Source: Leptospira fletcheri (GTDB lineage Bacteria; Spirochaetota; Leptospiria; Leptospirales; Leptospiraceae). Taken from it: DNA of 64,000 bases. The stretch spans positions 62,001 to 126,000 of the forward strand of contig NZ_RQET01000010.1 in assembly GCF_004769195.1 (NCBI RefSeq), read 5' to 3'. The notes beneath the pieces are model-generated. The model was not told the DNA's origin, ran no database searches, and saw only the letters and a list, made by a program, of their open reading frames with translations. A program made the translations under genes and the position numbers. This document shows positions 44,558-58,174 of this stretch, piece after piece (the first letter of the stretch is position 1; each line of letters opens with the position of its first letter).

Positions 44558-47323
44558 CTAGCGAAAGTTTTTCTTGAGGGTCAGAATGTTCCGCCCTTCT
44601 TCGGTGTTATAGTCCACCGAGTCCATCAGTTTTTCGATTAAATACACACCGAATCCTCCCTTCCTTTTACCGGATAGATTTTCCTCGATCGAAGGGTTTT
44701 GTACCGTAGATCGATTGAATCCAGCGCCGGAATCCGTGAGGACGATCGTGATAGAATCTTCAGTAAAGCGTATTTTACAATCGAATTTCGGATTTCTGAG
44801 TAGAGTATCCTTATATCCGTGCATCACTATATTCGTCCCGGCTTCGTCGCAAGCAAGAAGTATATCGTCCCGAAAAGCCTCGTCCAAATTTCTGACTTTG
44901 ATCGTATCGTAGATGAACTCCCGAAATACCGGAATCTGGGAGGTATTTGCGTCGAATGTGCGGTAAAACTGGAAGTCGTCGTTGAATTTCAGAAGCAAAA
45001 CTGTAAAATCGTCGAACGGTTCTTTGGAGCCCGAAAAAGTTCGAATGATCGAATAGAGCTCCTGAACGATCTGTCTGGACGGAAGATGGCGTCTGATTTT
45101 GATCTCTTCGATCATTCTTTCCAGACCGAATTCCGCACCCTGAGGATCCTTTTCTTCCACCGCCCCGTCCGTATAGAGAACTACGATGTCGCCAGGGCGC
45201 ACTCTGAAATTTCCACCCTTATATTTCGCCGTTGGAATCACTCCTAAGGGAGGACCCTGGCCTTTAATCAATTCGTAGGATCCGTCTTCTTTGATCCAAA
45301 CCTGATCGTTGTGTCCGGCGGATGCATATTCCACAGTAAAGATGGACGGATTGTAATGGATAAAGAAAGCGGTTACGAACATCCCGAAATGGGAATCTTC
45401 GAAAATGAGTTCGTTTCCCTGACGTAAGATTTCCTCCGGAGTCAGGTCGTGATTTCTCGCGAGAGTGCGGATGATCGAGGAACTCATCGCCATAAAAAGC
45501 GCAGCGGGAAGACTTTTTCCGGAAACATCCGCGACCAAAAAGGAATATTGTCCGTCGCTGTATTGGTAGTAATCGTAAAAGTCACCCGACACATCTTTGG
45601 CCGGGTAGGAAAGAATTCCCAAATCGAAATTGGATAGAAAGACTTTTTCGGAAGGAAGAATATTCTGCTGGATTTTTCGGGTGATATCGATTTCCTGCTG
45701 GATCGCTTTTTTGGCTAGCATCTCGTTCCGCAATCGAAACGCTTCGAATCCCTTCGTGACTTGGGAGGCCATGGTTTGCAAAAGGCGAAAATCGGAATCC
45801 CTATAGGACAGTTTGTCCTTACGATCCGCCACAGTGACGGCGCCGTACGGTTCCCCGCTAGAAAGAAATAACGGAACGATAATATAGGAACCTTTCAGAT
45901 AGGTTCTATCCAGAGAGTGAGGAAAGGGTTGGTTTAGAATATCCCGCTTCAATATGGGTAGCCCTTCTCGAATGCTCGCGAAAATCTGCGAAGTCTCGAT
46001 CTCGGCTTCGGGAATCCGATCGATCCTTTCGTGTACTCCGTCAAAAAAGGCGCAACTGATGCTTCCCTCTCTGCTAAGGCTGTACAGGAAGATTCCCGAA
46101 ATAGTGGCGTCCAGTTCGTGGTGTACCATGCGGATCGTCTTCCGAACAAGACCTAATCGATTTCTAGATTGAGTCACCGCATGCGAAAGTTCGAAAAGAG
46201 ATTCGAGCTCGGAGACTTTTTTTCTCAAGTCCCTGTTTGCGAGTTCCAAGTTCTGCAGCAGTCCGGTCTTTTGTATGGCAAGAGCCGAGGTTCCGGAAAA
46301 ACTTAGGAAAAGTTCCAGGTCCTCGTTCGTAAACGCCTCCCTGTCCACGGTGTTGATCGCTTCTATAACTCCGATCACTTCGTCGTTCGCGACCAGCGGA
46401 GCAGCCATGATATTCCGAGTCGTAAATTGGGAAACCCGATCCACTTCCTTATAGACTCGATCGTCGTTCTGCGCGTCGTTGATGATCATCGGTTTGCTTT
46501 CTCGGACGACTAAGCCTGCCACGCCCTTTGCGACTGGTACTTTCATCTTCGTGACGGCTTCGCTTTTTTCACCCAAGACCGTATGAAAGTAAAGGTGTTC
46601 CTTGGTTTCATCTAGGAGAAGTACGCTACAAGCTTCGGTTCGAAATACCGTTTTAGAGGAAAGCATGATCGCTTCCAAAAGCTGAGACAGATCCAAGGAG
46701 GAATTGATCAGGCCGGATACGCGGATCACTTCGGTTAATAAAAAATCGAAACGTTCGGACTGTCTTTTGGCCTGAGCCGCCTCAAGAACCAACTGAGTCG
46801 TTGCCAATAAGGAGAGAGTGACTAAAGAAGAATCCCCCGAAACGTAGGATTCGCGCAGAAGTCTTCCGATGGTTCTACAGGTGGTTCGTAAAAGTTCGAA
46901 GTCGGTCTTAGCGAACTTATCTAGGGTTCGCTTCCCTCTCAGTACTAAAACCGCATAAGCGGATTCTTTCTGAGCGGGATCCCCGAGCCCGTTTAGTTTC
47001 AATTTGCAGACGATAAGAGGAGCCGGAGAAGAACTCTTTGCCCAAGGAGGAGATTTTCCTCTATCGAGCAACAGATCTTTTCCATCGTGGGAAAACACCC
47101 AATCCGCTGCTTCCACCAAATCCTTGTCCGAAGATCCTGACACCAGTCGGAGTCCGCCGGAATGAAACCGTGAGAATACGGCTCCACTCTCGGCGTGCGT
47201 AAGTCCGATCGATTCCCGCAAAAAACTTTCGAAGATAGCGGAGACTCCCTCTCCTTCCTCTAAGACGAGGGAGCCGTCCGGACGGCTTCGAAGTAGAGTC
47301 TCCTGTTTTTTGACTTGGGACAA
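44558..47323 (-). CDS. GAF-SpoIIE phosphatase-HATPase fusion (RsbU-RsbW-like switch protein)
   Basis: 921-aa soluble protein. Three GAF-like sensory domains (about 25-160, 205-355, 375-530), then a SpoIIE/PP2C phosphatase (560-780) with metal aspartates in DVSGDFYD (577/581), VADVSGKS (599), LYTDG (719) and DDFTVL (771-772). A C-terminal anti-sigma-type HATPase (790-921) follows with N-box [12 protein letters not shown] (826-837), DSGAGF (864-869) and KGGFGVYL. All catalytic residues are intact. It combines the phosphatase and kinase that act oppositely on a STAS protein in one chain. TTG start at 47323, 11 bp after the coiled-coil gene. Confidence 0.88.
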   Translation of the reverse strand: MSQVKKQETLLRSRPDGSLVLEEGEGVSAIFESFLRESIGLTHAESGAVFSRFHSGGLRLVSGSSDKDLVEAADWVFSHDGKDLLLDRGKSPPWAKSSSPAPLIVCKLKLNGLGDPAQKESAYAVLVLRGKRTLDKFAKTDFELLRTTCRTIGRLLRESYVSGDSSLVTLSLLATTQLVLEAAQAKRQSERFDFLLTEVIRVSGLINSSLDLSQLLEAIMLSSKTVFRTEACSVLLLDETKEHLYFHTVLGEKSEAVTKMKVPVAKGVAGLVVRESKPMIINDAQNDDRVYKEVDRVSQFTTRNIMAAPLVANDEVIGVIEAINTVDREAFTNEDLELFLSFSGTSALAIQKTGLLQNLELANRDLRKKVSELESLFELSHAVTQSRNRLGLVRKTIRMVHHELDATISGIFLYSLSREGSISCAFFDGVHERIDRIPEAEIETSQIFASIREGLPILKRDILNQPFPHSLDRTYLKGSYIIVPLFLSSGEPYGAVTVADRKDKLSYRDSDFRLLQTMASQVTKGFEAFRLRNEMLAKKAIQQEIDITRKIQQNILPSEKVFLSNFDLGILSYPAKDVSGDFYDYYQYSDGQYSFLVADVSGKSLPAALFMAMSSSIIRTLARNHDLTPEEILRQGNELIFEDSHFGMFVTAFFIHYNPSIFTVEYASAGHNDQVWIKEDGSYELIKGQGPPLGVIPTAKYKGGNFRVRPGDIVVLYTDGAVEEKDPQGAEFGLERMIEEIKIRRHLPSRQIVQELYSIIRTFSGSKEPFDDFTVLLLKFNDDFQFYRTFDANTSQIPVFREFIYDTIKVRNLDEAFRDDILLACDEAGTNIVMHGYKDTLLRNPKFDCKIRFTEDSITIVLTDSGAGFNRSTVQNPSIEENLSGKRKGGFGVYLIEKLMDSVDYNTEEGRNILTLKKNFR

Positions 47324-47334
47324 GTGTGAAACGC

Positions 47335-47640
47335 TTAAGATTGGAACTTGAGAGATTCTTCCCGCAGTTTTTTATTGGTGAGTTCCAATTCCTTAATTCT
47401 GTTCATTGCGGTAATAAGTTCGTCTCTGGAAAGATTCGTGACTATGGAAGTAGCGTCGAAAGCTTCTTTCACATTCTTTAATTCTTGGCCGGAGTACTGG
47501 ATGATCGTCTCGTACATCCGGATGATTTCGTCCGCATTCTCTAATTCCTGTTCGTTGAGCCTTAGGACTTTTTCATAGCCCTTGATAATGTCGTTCTGAA
47601 TCTTTATTTTTTTCTTTAATTCCTCTATGGATTCGCTCAT
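47335..47640 (-). CDS. small coiled-coil protein of the partner-switch operon
   Basis: 101 aa, almost entirely heptad-like helix ([57 protein letters not shown]). No cysteines, signal or membrane segment. The ATG at 47640 has TAGGAG 7 bp ahead. First gene of the coiled-coil / GAF-SpoIIE-HATPase / STAS unit. Function not recognisable; an oligomerising scaffold is possible. Confidence 0.7.
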   Translation of the reverse strand: MSESIEELKKKIKIQNDIIKGYEKVLRLNEQELENADEIIRMYETIIQYSGQELKNVKEAFDATSIVTNLSRDELITAMNRIKELELTNKKLREESLKFQS

Positions 47641-47664
47641 CCATGTGCTCCTAACAATTATCTA

Positions 47665-47670
47665 TTGACA
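47665..47670 (+). promoter_or_regulatory. candidate -35 element of the tRNA-Ala promoter
   Basis: A perfect TTGACA lies 31 bp before the tRNA 5' end, the right distance for transcription to start at or just ahead of the tRNA. The -10 region (around GAATCT) is poor, so the call is tentative. Confidence 0.35.
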
Positions 47671-47701
47671 GCACGCCTTCCCGTGGAATCTTTGGGCCCG
47701 A

Positions 47702-47774
<73 letters not shown>

Positions 47775-47842
47775 ACACCCTCCCGTTTTCTTCCCTATAA
47801 CTACTTACTTTTCACGGCCACTGTCAATATCTTTTGGGACTT

Positions 47843-48523
47843 ATGAACGATAACCATTGGACTTTTACGGATACGGGTTCTCCCAATGGGGAAGAAATCC
47901 TCTGGATTCGGGACCTATGGCATCTTTCCAACGAGTCGGAAGAGCCGATTCCGAGAAAGGGTACGTACTTTACTCTAGCGACTCCGCCTAAAAATCTGGG
48001 GAAGGATACCTTTGCCCAATTGCTGGATTCGATTTCCTCTAGGAAAAAAAAGATCGGAATCGTAGCGGAGGGTTTTTCCGTAAGATTCGCTTGGGAAATC
48101 GCTCAAAAACTCCCGGAAAAAATACAATTTTTATTCCTAGTCTTTCCGAATCCTCCTCCGATTTCGGGTTTTCGGATTCCTTTTTTAGAAAAGACGGATT
48201 GGCTGTTAAAGAACTTGCATTTGTTACCGGGATTTTTTCTCCAACCTTTCGCCTTGGATCGAATCCTCTCCGAATTCGATTCCTCCGATTTTTATTCGGC
48301 CCCCGTACTTCCCCCCTTGGGAATGGTATTGCCTAGAACTGTTCTTCCTCTTTCCGACCAGTCGGAGTTCCTTTCTAAACTGGCCGCAAATCCTAGAATT
48401 TACCGATGGGAGTCCCGGAATCCTAGATTTTCCGTCCCCGACAGGAAGGAACTCGGGAAAATCCTAGACTCCTTTCGGAATAATACTGTTCAAAAACGGT
48501 CTAAGTCTAGGACAAGATTTTAA
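47843..48523 (+). CDS. unknown protein, possible degenerate alpha/beta-hydrolase
   Basis: 226 aa from the ATG at 47843 (an in-frame TTG 9 bp upstream is less likely). The middle reads [38 protein letters not shown], reminiscent of the strand-elbow-helix of alpha/beta-hydrolases, but no GxSxG and no convincing Asp/His partner. N-terminus is acidic, C-terminus basic ([10 protein letters not shown]). No signal peptide. It ends 5 bp before def and is probably co-transcribed with it. Confidence 0.6.
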   Translation: MNDNHWTFTDTGSPNGEEILWIRDLWHLSNESEEPIPRKGTYFTLATPPKNLGKDTFAQLLDSISSRKKKIGIVAEGFSVRFAWEIAQKLPEKIQFLFLVFPNPPPISGFRIPFLEKTDWLLKNLHLLPGFFLQPFALDRILSEFDSSDFYSAPVLPPLGMVLPRTVLPLSDQSEFLSKLAANPRIYRWESRNPRFSVPDRKELGKILDSFRNNTVQKRSKSRTRF

Positions 48524-48528
48524 TAGAT

Positions 48529-49065
48529 ATGTCCATACGTAAAATTCTCAAAATCGGCGACCCGCTTCTCCGCAAGGGTTGCAAACCAGTTCACACCGAC
48601 GAATTGCAGACGAAAGAATTCAAGAAGTTAATCCGGGACATGTTCGATACGATGAGACATGCCGAAGGAGTCGGTTTAGCGGCGCCTCAGATCGGAATTC
48701 TGAAACAAATGGTCGTCGTCGGAACGGATCCCAAGGAGGATTATCCCGAAAGTTCCCGAGTCAAAGAAAGGGTCATACTCAATCCGGAGATCACTCCTTT
48801 GACGGAATCCGTGGACGGAAATTGGGAAGGATGCCTGTCCGTTCCCGGCATGCGCGGTTTCGTGGAAAGACCGAACAAGATCCGCGTTACTTGGATGGAC
48901 GAAAAAGGAAACCGTCACGAAGAAGTGTTGGAAGGATATGAGGCTGTCGTTTTTCAACATGAATGCGACCATTTGAAAGGGGTGCTGTACGTGGACAGGT
49001 TGAAGGACACGAAGATGTTTGGATTCAACGACTCGCTGGAACTTTCCGGTCCCGTTCTAGACTAA
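48529..49065 (+). CDS. def: peptide deformylase
   Basis: Removes the N-formyl group from nascent proteins. 178 aa with the three family motifs: [10 protein letters not shown] (motif 1), EGCLSVPG (motif 2, metal Cys) and HECDHLKG (motif 3, HExxH with Cys at the variable position). It is the functional counterpart of fmt at the other end of the window, here unlinked. The C-terminal tail ([13 protein letters not shown]) is typical of Leptospira-type PDFs. Confidence 0.97.
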   Translation: MSIRKILKIGDPLLRKGCKPVHTDELQTKEFKKLIRDMFDTMRHAEGVGLAAPQIGILKQMVVVGTDPKEDYPESSRVKERVILNPEITPLTESVDGNWEGCLSVPGMRGFVERPNKIRVTWMDEKGNRHEEVLEGYEAVVFQHECDHLKGVLYVDRLKDTKMFGFNDSLELSGPVLD

Positions 49066-49086
49066 AGAACCAGTCGAAGTCCGATC

Positions 49087-50283
49087 TCAATCTTGTTTGT
49101 CGTTCAACACTTCCGGAACCGTGACGAATTTGTATCCTTTATCCATCATGGCTTGGATGAAATCGGGTAGAATATAGATCAACTTTTCCGTTTGTCTAGG
49201 CGAGCCTAGATGCATGAGAATGATGGCGCCGTTCATCCCGTTCTTGTCGGACTTTTCCCAGCGATAGAGAAAATCCAACATTTCCTGCTTTGTTTTGTAA
49301 TGTGGATTCGGGATCAGTTTGATTTTTCCGCTGGAGTCTCTTCTCGTGATGTATTTTTTATAAACGAAGTCGGGGACATCCAGAGAACCGACGTTGTTAT
49401 TGCTCCAAAAAATATGATTCACGTATCCGTGTTCTGCGTATACGTCCAATAAAATCGGATCGATGGCCCCATAAGGAAGTCTATAATATTTGGTTAATTC
49501 TTTTCCCGTTAGAGTCTTAAATCTTTCCTCAACGGATTTCATTTCCACCAACAGATCGTCCATATCTGGAATCTCGTCGTCCACGTAACTCAACAAGGCC
49601 CGCTTTCTCAGGGAAGGTTCTTTTAGGCTTCTAGGTAAATTATAATGGCTCCAAGTGTGATTTCCGAACACGATTCTTTCTTTCATTCCAGACAACTTTC
49701 GCAAATACGTGATGTTCGTGCTCGAAAATAGGGACCCCCCTTTTTTTGCGGGGTTTTCGTTGGAAACGAACAAAGTGACTTTGATGGGAAATCGATTCAT
49801 GAATTCGTAAAGAATCTGTAAATCCTCTCCGGTGCCCAAATCGAAAGTAAGTGCGATTTCTTTGAAATTCGGATTTCCTCTCGTGATATTCTTTCCGGTG
49901 CCCCTCGCGCTTAAGGAATGTTCCAGCAAAGAGAAATTCTTATCCACCTCTTCCTGAAGGTCTCCTTCCGGCACGTCGTCCAATAAAGAGGATTTAAAAC
50001 GGAGCACTTCTTCCTCCCGCTGCTGCTCCTCCAATCTAAGGCTTGTGATGTCCTCGGAAAGTACGGAAATGACTTTATTCTGGGTTTCCACCGTATTTTG
50101 CAGGGAATCCAAACGTCTCGCTAAGGCGAATACGGTAGTCAAAATCAGAATGAAAAAGAAGATTCCGGAGGAAACCAAGCGAATCATACGAAACTTTCTC
50201 TCCAATTCCTCGGATTCGATTCCGGTATCCTGGATTTCCTTAATGGTTTTAGAAAGTACGGAGGATTCTTCTTCGCTGAGCAT
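49087..50283 (-). CDS. membrane-anchored polysaccharide deacetylase-like (NodB) protein with altered metal motif
   Basis: 398 aa: a cytoplasmic N-terminus, one TM helix at about 34-54 (SSGIFFFILILTTVFALA), a coiled-coil stretch, then a CE4/NodB domain. The metal-histidine motif NHTWSH and motif 3 RLPYGAIDP are intact. Motif 1, normally TFDDG, reads TFDLG, replacing the metal-ligand Asp with Leu; a nearby TGED acid might substitute. By inference it is exported-facing and either works with an altered site or binds glycan only. Convergent with def, 17 bp after tyrS region on the same strand. Confidence 0.75.
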   Translation of the reverse strand: MLSEEESSVLSKTIKEIQDTGIESEELERKFRMIRLVSSGIFFFILILTTVFALARRLDSLQNTVETQNKVISVLSEDITSLRLEEQQREEEVLRFKSSLLDDVPEGDLQEEVDKNFSLLEHSLSARGTGKNITRGNPNFKEIALTFDLGTGEDLQILYEFMNRFPIKVTLFVSNENPAKKGGSLFSSTNITYLRKLSGMKERIVFGNHTWSHYNLPRSLKEPSLRKRALLSYVDDEIPDMDDLLVEMKSVEERFKTLTGKELTKYYRLPYGAIDPILLDVYAEHGYVNHIFWSNNNVGSLDVPDFVYKKYITRRDSSGKIKLIPNPHYKTKQEMLDFLYRWEKSDKNGMNGAIILMHLGSPRQTEKLIYILPDFIQAMMDKGYKFVTVPEVLNDKQD

Positions 50284-50300
50284 ATCTTGAACGTCGGATC

Positions 50301-51518
50301 TCAGGTGACCAAACGGAGGAATTTTCCCTTTTTACCCTGGCGAATCAAGTACTCTCCGCCCCTAGAAATGGTAAATTTTTCGTCTCCGACCTTTTCCTCA
50401 TCGACATAAATTCCTCCAGCCTTGATGATCCTTCTTCCTTCCGAAACCGAAGGAAGAAAATTCAACTTGGCCAAAACCCAGACCAATTGGGGATTTTGAG
50501 ATTCCGAAAAAAACTCCTCTCCTAATTTGGCGACCGGAACTTCTTCGGGGACCGCCCTGGATTTAGGATTGTGAACCTTGTTCCACTCTTCGATCGCTTC
50601 CCGATTTTTTTCCTCCGGAGAAAATTGGTCCATAATCAGTTTGGCTAACTCCGTCTTCACTTCCTTAGGATGAAGATTTCCGGATTCCATCCCTTTTTTT
50701 CGCTCTTCGACCTTGTCCATGGCTAGGTCGGTCAATAGTTCGAAATAGTTCCACATCAAATCGTCTGCCATGGACATCAATTTGCCGAACATTTCGATGG
50801 GTTCTTCCGTGATCCCTACGTAGTTGCCGAGCGACTTCGACATCTTCCTGACTCCGTCCAATCCTACCAAAAGAGGAACGGTCAAAACGCACTGGGGTTC
50901 TTTTCCGTATTCTCTCTGTAAATCGCGACCCACGAGCAGATTGAATTTTTGGTCCGTACCGCCTAATTCCACATCCGCTTCCATTTCCACCGAATCGTAA
51001 CCTTGGACCAGAGGGTACAGGAATTCGATCAATGATATCGGTTGCCCGGATTTATAACGTTTACTGAAATCGTCCCTCTCCAAAAGTCGAGCAACGCTGT
51101 ATTTAGAGGAAAGCACAAGTACGTTCTCGAAATTCATTCTGGAACACCATTCCGAATTGTACACAATCCTGGTCTTTTCCCGATCCAGTACCTGAAAGAC
51201 TTGGTTTTGGTACGTCTTGGAATTTTCCAGAACCTCCTCTTTGGAAAGGCGCTTTCTAGTTTCGGATTTTCCGGTCGGATCTCCGATCATGGCCGTGAAG
51301 TCACCCAATAAAAATTGAACGTCATGACCTAACTCTTGGAAGTGTCTCATCTTTCTGAGTAAAACGAAATGCCCGAGGTGCAGGTCCGGGGCGGTAGGGT
51401 CGAAACCCGCCTTAATTTTCAGAGTTTTCTTACGGTTGAGTTTCGACAGAAGTTCCTCTTCGCTGATAACGTCTACGCAACCGCGTTTGATGATCTCTAT
51501 CTGTTTCTTTGGGTCCAT
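50301..51518 (-). CDS. tyrS: tyrosyl-tRNA synthetase
   Basis: 405 aa from the ATG at 51518, which follows AAAGGACTCC; the frame is open 14 codons further but those are not family-like. Class I signatures: [17 protein letters not shown] (HIGH) and [11 protein letters not shown] (KMSKS); tyrosine pocket motif [17 protein letters not shown]-terminal S4-like RNA-binding domain ([24 protein letters not shown]). Divergent from glpD across an 86-bp gap. Confidence 0.96.
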   Translation of the reverse strand: MDPKKQIEIIKRGCVDVISEEELLSKLNRKKTLKIKAGFDPTAPDLHLGHFVLLRKMRHFQELGHDVQFLLGDFTAMIGDPTGKSETRKRLSKEEVLENSKTYQNQVFQVLDREKTRIVYNSEWCSRMNFENVLVLSSKYSVARLLERDDFSKRYKSGQPISLIEFLYPLVQGYDSVEMEADVELGGTDQKFNLLVGRDLQREYGKEPQCVLTVPLLVGLDGVRKMSKSLGNYVGITEEPIEMFGKLMSMADDLMWNYFELLTDLAMDKVEERKKGMESGNLHPKEVKTELAKLIMDQFSPEEKNREAIEEWNKVHNPKSRAVPEEVPVAKLGEEFFSESQNPQLVWVLAKLNFLPSVSEGRRIIKAGGIYVDEEKVGDEKFTISRGGEYLIRQGKKGKFLRLVT

Positions 51519-51604
51519 GGAGTCCTTTAAGTCGTTCCGATTTAGGAAATCTATTTGCAAATTCGCAGGCGGAAACCAGTCTGTAAAGCAGGAAGAAACT
51601 AAGA

Positions 51605-53221
51605 ATGCAAAAACAAGATCGCAAAGCCGGATTTAAGAACCTCTCGGAAACGGAATTCGACGTTTTGATCCTTGGCGGAGGAGCTACCGGCGCGGGGGCG
51701 GCGCTCGACGCAAGTTTGCGAGGCTTGAAAACTGCATTGATTGAAAAATCGGATTTTGCCTCGGGCACTTCTTCTCGCTCCACGAAGCTCATTCATGGCG
51801 GAGTCAGATACCTTGCCCAATTTCATTTTAAACTCATCCACGAGGCCCTGACGGAGAGACAAAGACTCCTGGAAAACGCTCCCCATTTGGTAAAACCTCT
51901 CCCCTTCGTTCTTCCTACCTATAAATTTTACGAAAAAACGTACTATAGCATAGGAATGACCATGTACGACATTCTGGCTTGGAAAGGAAGACTCCCCGCT
52001 CACAAAAGGGCTTCCAAAGAGGAAGTCCTCAAGGATTTTCCCGCCTTAAAGAGGGAGCATCTGGCCGGAGGAATCGTATATTACGATTCCCAATTTAACG
52101 ATTCCAGGCTGAACGTACTATTGGCTAGGTCCGCTCGAAAGGAAGGAGCCGTAGTACTCAACCGAACGGAACTCGTATCTTTTCAAAAAAAGAACGGAAA
52201 AATCGCAGGAGCAAAAATCAAGGACCTGCTTTCGGGTCAAACGATCGAAGTCAAATCGAAGGTGGTGATCAATGCCACCGGGCCTTGGGTGGACGACATC
52301 CGCTTGAAGGACGATCCTAGGACCTATCGCGTGCTTTCCCCGAGCCAAGGAATTCATCTAGTATTCAAAAAAGAAACCATTCCATGCAATACGGCTCTGA
52401 TCATTCCCAAAACGAAAGACGGTCGCGTGGTCTTTATGATTCCTTGGGAAAACCATGTGGTGCTGGGTACGACGGACACTCCCGTCCATGAGATTTCGGA
52501 AGATCCTCTGCCCCTGGAATCGGAAGTGGAATTTCTTCTGCAGACGGGTTCCGACTATCTTGAAAAAAAATTGGAACGAAAAGATATTCTTTCGGTATAT
52601 GCAGGGATCCGACCTCTCATCTCGCCGGAAGGAAACCAGGATACGAAAAGTATCTCCAGGGAGGAGGTGATCTTGGTCTCTCCTTCCGGCCTGGTTACGA
52701 TGGGAGGAGGAAAATGGTCGACCTACCGGAAAATGTCCGAGGACCTGATCGATCGCGTCGTTCAAGAGGGAAATCTTGCGCCGAATTCCGGCTGCAATAC
52801 CTACCACTACGAGTTTCCCGGAAAAAAAGGCTATTCGGAAGAACTTCATTCGGAAATCCAAAAGATGTACAAAACTTCTCCCGAGACTGCAAAACGTCTC
52901 CAAGATGCCTATGGTGGGGAAGTCTTTACCGTTTTAGGAAAGAAACCTTCCCTTTTACTTCCAGGATCCGGCTATTATAAAGAGGAAGTGGAGTGGTTTG
53001 CAGTTGAGGAATTCGCTCTGACCGTGACGGACGTGATCGCACGCAGGTTCCGAGTCCAATTTTTAGATTTGAAATTATCGGAAAAATTGGTCTCGCCCGT
53101 CGCCCAAATCCTTTCTAAACATCTAGGCTGGAAAGAATCGGAGCGTAAAAAACAGGAAGAATCCGCGTTCTTACTGATACGCAATTTGTCGGGAAGTGTC
53201 TGGGAAAAGGGAAAAAAATAA
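51605..53221 (+). CDS. glpD: FAD-dependent glycerol-3-phosphate dehydrogenase
   Basis: 538-aa membrane-associated flavoenzyme oxidising glycerol-3-phosphate to DHAP. FAD-binding [23 protein letters not shown] (18-40), then [45 protein letters not shown] and [17 protein letters not shown]. The C-terminal DAO_C domain is present. No glycerol uptake genes are adjacent. It ends at a short hairpin shared with rpoD. Confidence 0.96.
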   Translation: MQKQDRKAGFKNLSETEFDVLILGGGATGAGAALDASLRGLKTALIEKSDFASGTSSRSTKLIHGGVRYLAQFHFKLIHEALTERQRLLENAPHLVKPLPFVLPTYKFYEKTYYSIGMTMYDILAWKGRLPAHKRASKEEVLKDFPALKREHLAGGIVYYDSQFNDSRLNVLLARSARKEGAVVLNRTELVSFQKKNGKIAGAKIKDLLSGQTIEVKSKVVINATGPWVDDIRLKDDPRTYRVLSPSQGIHLVFKKETIPCNTALIIPKTKDGRVVFMIPWENHVVLGTTDTPVHEISEDPLPLESEVEFLLQTGSDYLEKKLERKDILSVYAGIRPLISPEGNQDTKSISREEVILVSPSGLVTMGGGKWSTYRKMSEDLIDRVVQEGNLAPNSGCNTYHYEFPGKKGYSEELHSEIQKMYKTSPETAKRLQDAYGGEVFTVLGKKPSLLLPGSGYYKEEVEWFAVEEFALTVTDVIARRFRVQFLDLKLSEKLVSPVAQILSKHLGWKESERKKQEESAFLLIRNLSGSVWEKGKK

Positions 53222-53249
53222 CCGCACTTTTCCGGAGGGAAAAAGAATT

Positions 53250-53269
53250 CCGGACGGTTTCCCGTCCGG
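53250..53269. terminator. hairpin between convergent glpD and rpoD
   Basis: CCGGACGG (53250-53257) and CCGTCCGG (53262-53269) form 8 perfect pairs with a 4-nt loop. On the minus strand it is followed by AATTCTTTTT, so it is best suited to end rpoD transcripts; on the plus strand the following TCCTTTG is weaker. Confidence 0.65.
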
Positions 53270-53292
53270 TCCTTTGCAGGTTCGAAAGGCTC

Positions 53293-55065
<1,773 letters not shown>

Positions 55066-55078
55066 GGGATTTCCTCTA

Positions 55079-56863
<1,785 letters not shown>

Positions 56864-56876
56864 TGGACTGTCCCGC

Positions 56877-57326
56877 TTAGGAAAGTTTGGATTTTACAAT
56901 CGCAGATACCTTGGACCCGTCTATGTTCAACCCTTTAAATTCGGCCATGACTCTCCCCATGACCTTGCCGATATCCTTCGGCCCGGTAGGTTTTACTTCC
57001 GCGATAATTTTTTCCAGAGCGGCTAAAATCTGCTCTTCGCCAACTTCCGGAGGAAGATAAGACTTTAAGACTTCCGCTTCCGCCTTCTCTTTATCCGCCA
57101 AATCGGTGCGATTCGCTTTTTCATACATCTGAATCGCATCGTTCCTCTTTACATAACCGCGCTTGATCAAAGCAATAATTTGCTCATCGATGAGCTGCTG
57201 AGCCCCCGTCTTCGTGAGCTCATACTGGATATCCGCTTTTAACAGCCGTAACGTGGACAATAGAGGCTCTTGTTTTGTCTTAATCGCCTCTTTCAGGTCT
57301 TCATTGATCTTAGCTTGTAGGGACAT
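56877..57326 (-). CDS. yqeY: GatB/YqeY domain protein
   Basis: 149 aa consisting of the all-helical YqeY domain related to the tRNA-binding tail of GatB: INEDLKEAIKTKQEPLLSTLRLLKADIQYE, IALIKRGYVKRNDAIQMYEKANRTDLADKE, MGRVMAEFKGLNIDGSKVSAIVKSKLS. It sits between rpsU and dnaG, as in many firmicutes and spirochaetes. Biochemical role not established. Confidence 0.92.
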   Translation of the reverse strand: MSLQAKINEDLKEAIKTKQEPLLSTLRLLKADIQYELTKTGAQQLIDEQIIALIKRGYVKRNDAIQMYEKANRTDLADKEKAEAEVLKSYLPPEVGEEQILAALEKIIAEVKPTGPKDIGKVMGRVMAEFKGLNIDGSKVSAIVKSKLS

Positions 57327-57365
57327 CCCTCTCCCCTTTTTAGGTTCGAAACGCCGGAACGCGGA

Positions 57366-57575
57366 TTAACCGCGGTCCTTGCGAGAAAAAAGGCGTTTTT
57401 TCTTTTCTAATTTGCGTTTCGCGGACTCGAGTGCTTTCTTTTTTTTGATGCTCGGTTTTTCGTAGAATTCACGACGTTTGATTTCGCTCATGATTCCTGC
57501 GTTCGCGCAATCTCTTTTGAATCGCTTGAGTGCGGATTCGATGGATTCTCCTTCCTTTACGATGATTCCTACCAT
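57366..57575 (-). CDS. rpsU: 30S ribosomal protein bS21
   Basis: 69-aa basic small-subunit protein near the 16S rRNA 3' end. MVGIIVKEGESIESALKRFKRDCANAGIMSEIKRREFYEKPSIKKKKA is diagnostic. Strong GGAGGAG ribosome-binding site about 10 bp before the ATG at 57575. First gene of rpsU-yqeY-dnaG-rpoD. Confidence 0.97.
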   Translation of the reverse strand: MVGIIVKEGESIESALKRFKRDCANAGIMSEIKRREFYEKPSIKKKKALESAKRKLEKKKRLFSRKDRG

Positions 57576-57707
57576 TCGGTGGAACTCCTCCTGTTCGGAT
57601 TTTTAATACCGGAAATGCGGATTTCGGCCGTACGGCAGGAAAACCCGATCCCAGAGATCAACTTTGGGTCCGGAAATTAGGGCGAGAAGCCCCTGATTTA
57701 CTACTTT

Positions 57708-57730
57708 CTTATAGGATGTTTTCTTGTCAA
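57708..57730 (-). promoter_or_regulatory. possible promoter elements of the rpsU operon
   Basis: On the minus strand a perfect TTGACA (57730-57725) and a TATAAG (57713-57708) lie about 135 bp upstream of rpsU. Their spacing (11 bp) is too short for a standard sigma-70 pair, so only one may be used. The remaining 287-bp gap 57576-57862 shows no gene. Confidence 0.3.
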
Positions 57731-57862
57731 TGGAAATAAACTACTTTTCTTGAACAAAAACGGGGGATTTTGCCATCCTTGGTCAAATCGAATCCCTTTT
57801 CTGCCGGTCCTGACAGAAATCGCAAGTTTCCTCTGGGGGAGGAAATCCGAGCAATCGCTGCT

Positions 57863-58078
57863 TTAAGCGGCATAAAACTCCGCTTTCTGGATTTCGCGTA
57901 GTTCGATCGTCGCTTCAATTCCGAACTGGCCGTTTTTGATGACGAATTCTCCGTCGATCCTACGGTTTTTATCCAATTCGATCACCGTACCATCTTTTAG
58001 GGTGAGGATGATGTCGATTCCACGGTAATTGATATAACGTTCCAATGTGGATCTAAATTTCTTTGCCGTCTCTTCCAT
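57863..58078 (-). CDS. small beta-rich protein, unknown
   Basis: 71 aa: METAKKFR-like helix (EETAKKFRSTLERYI) followed by alternating beta-prone segments (GIDIILTLKDGTVIELD, GEFVIKNGQFGIEATIELREIQKAEF). No cysteines, signal or TM segment. The pattern resembles small Sm-like or WYL-C-like barrels, but I do not recognise the family. It lies 96 bp downstream of the degenerate GGDEF-like gene on the same strand. Confidence 0.55.
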   Translation of the reverse strand: MEETAKKFRSTLERYINYRGIDIILTLKDGTVIELDKNRRIDGEFVIKNGQFGIEATIELREIQKAEFYAA

Positions 58079-58174
58079 CCGTTTGTAGCCTCACCTTTTG
58101 ATTTACGGTACAATGCACGGATCGCAAGAGACAGATTTTTCGGTGCAAAAAGAGAATTTTTCGGAAAAACGGTT

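Noticed and set aside
57727..57918. 63-aa basic reading frame overlapping the 71-aa gene
   Set aside because: It overlaps the better candidate in a different frame, has low-complexity basic composition and no ribosome-binding site of note.
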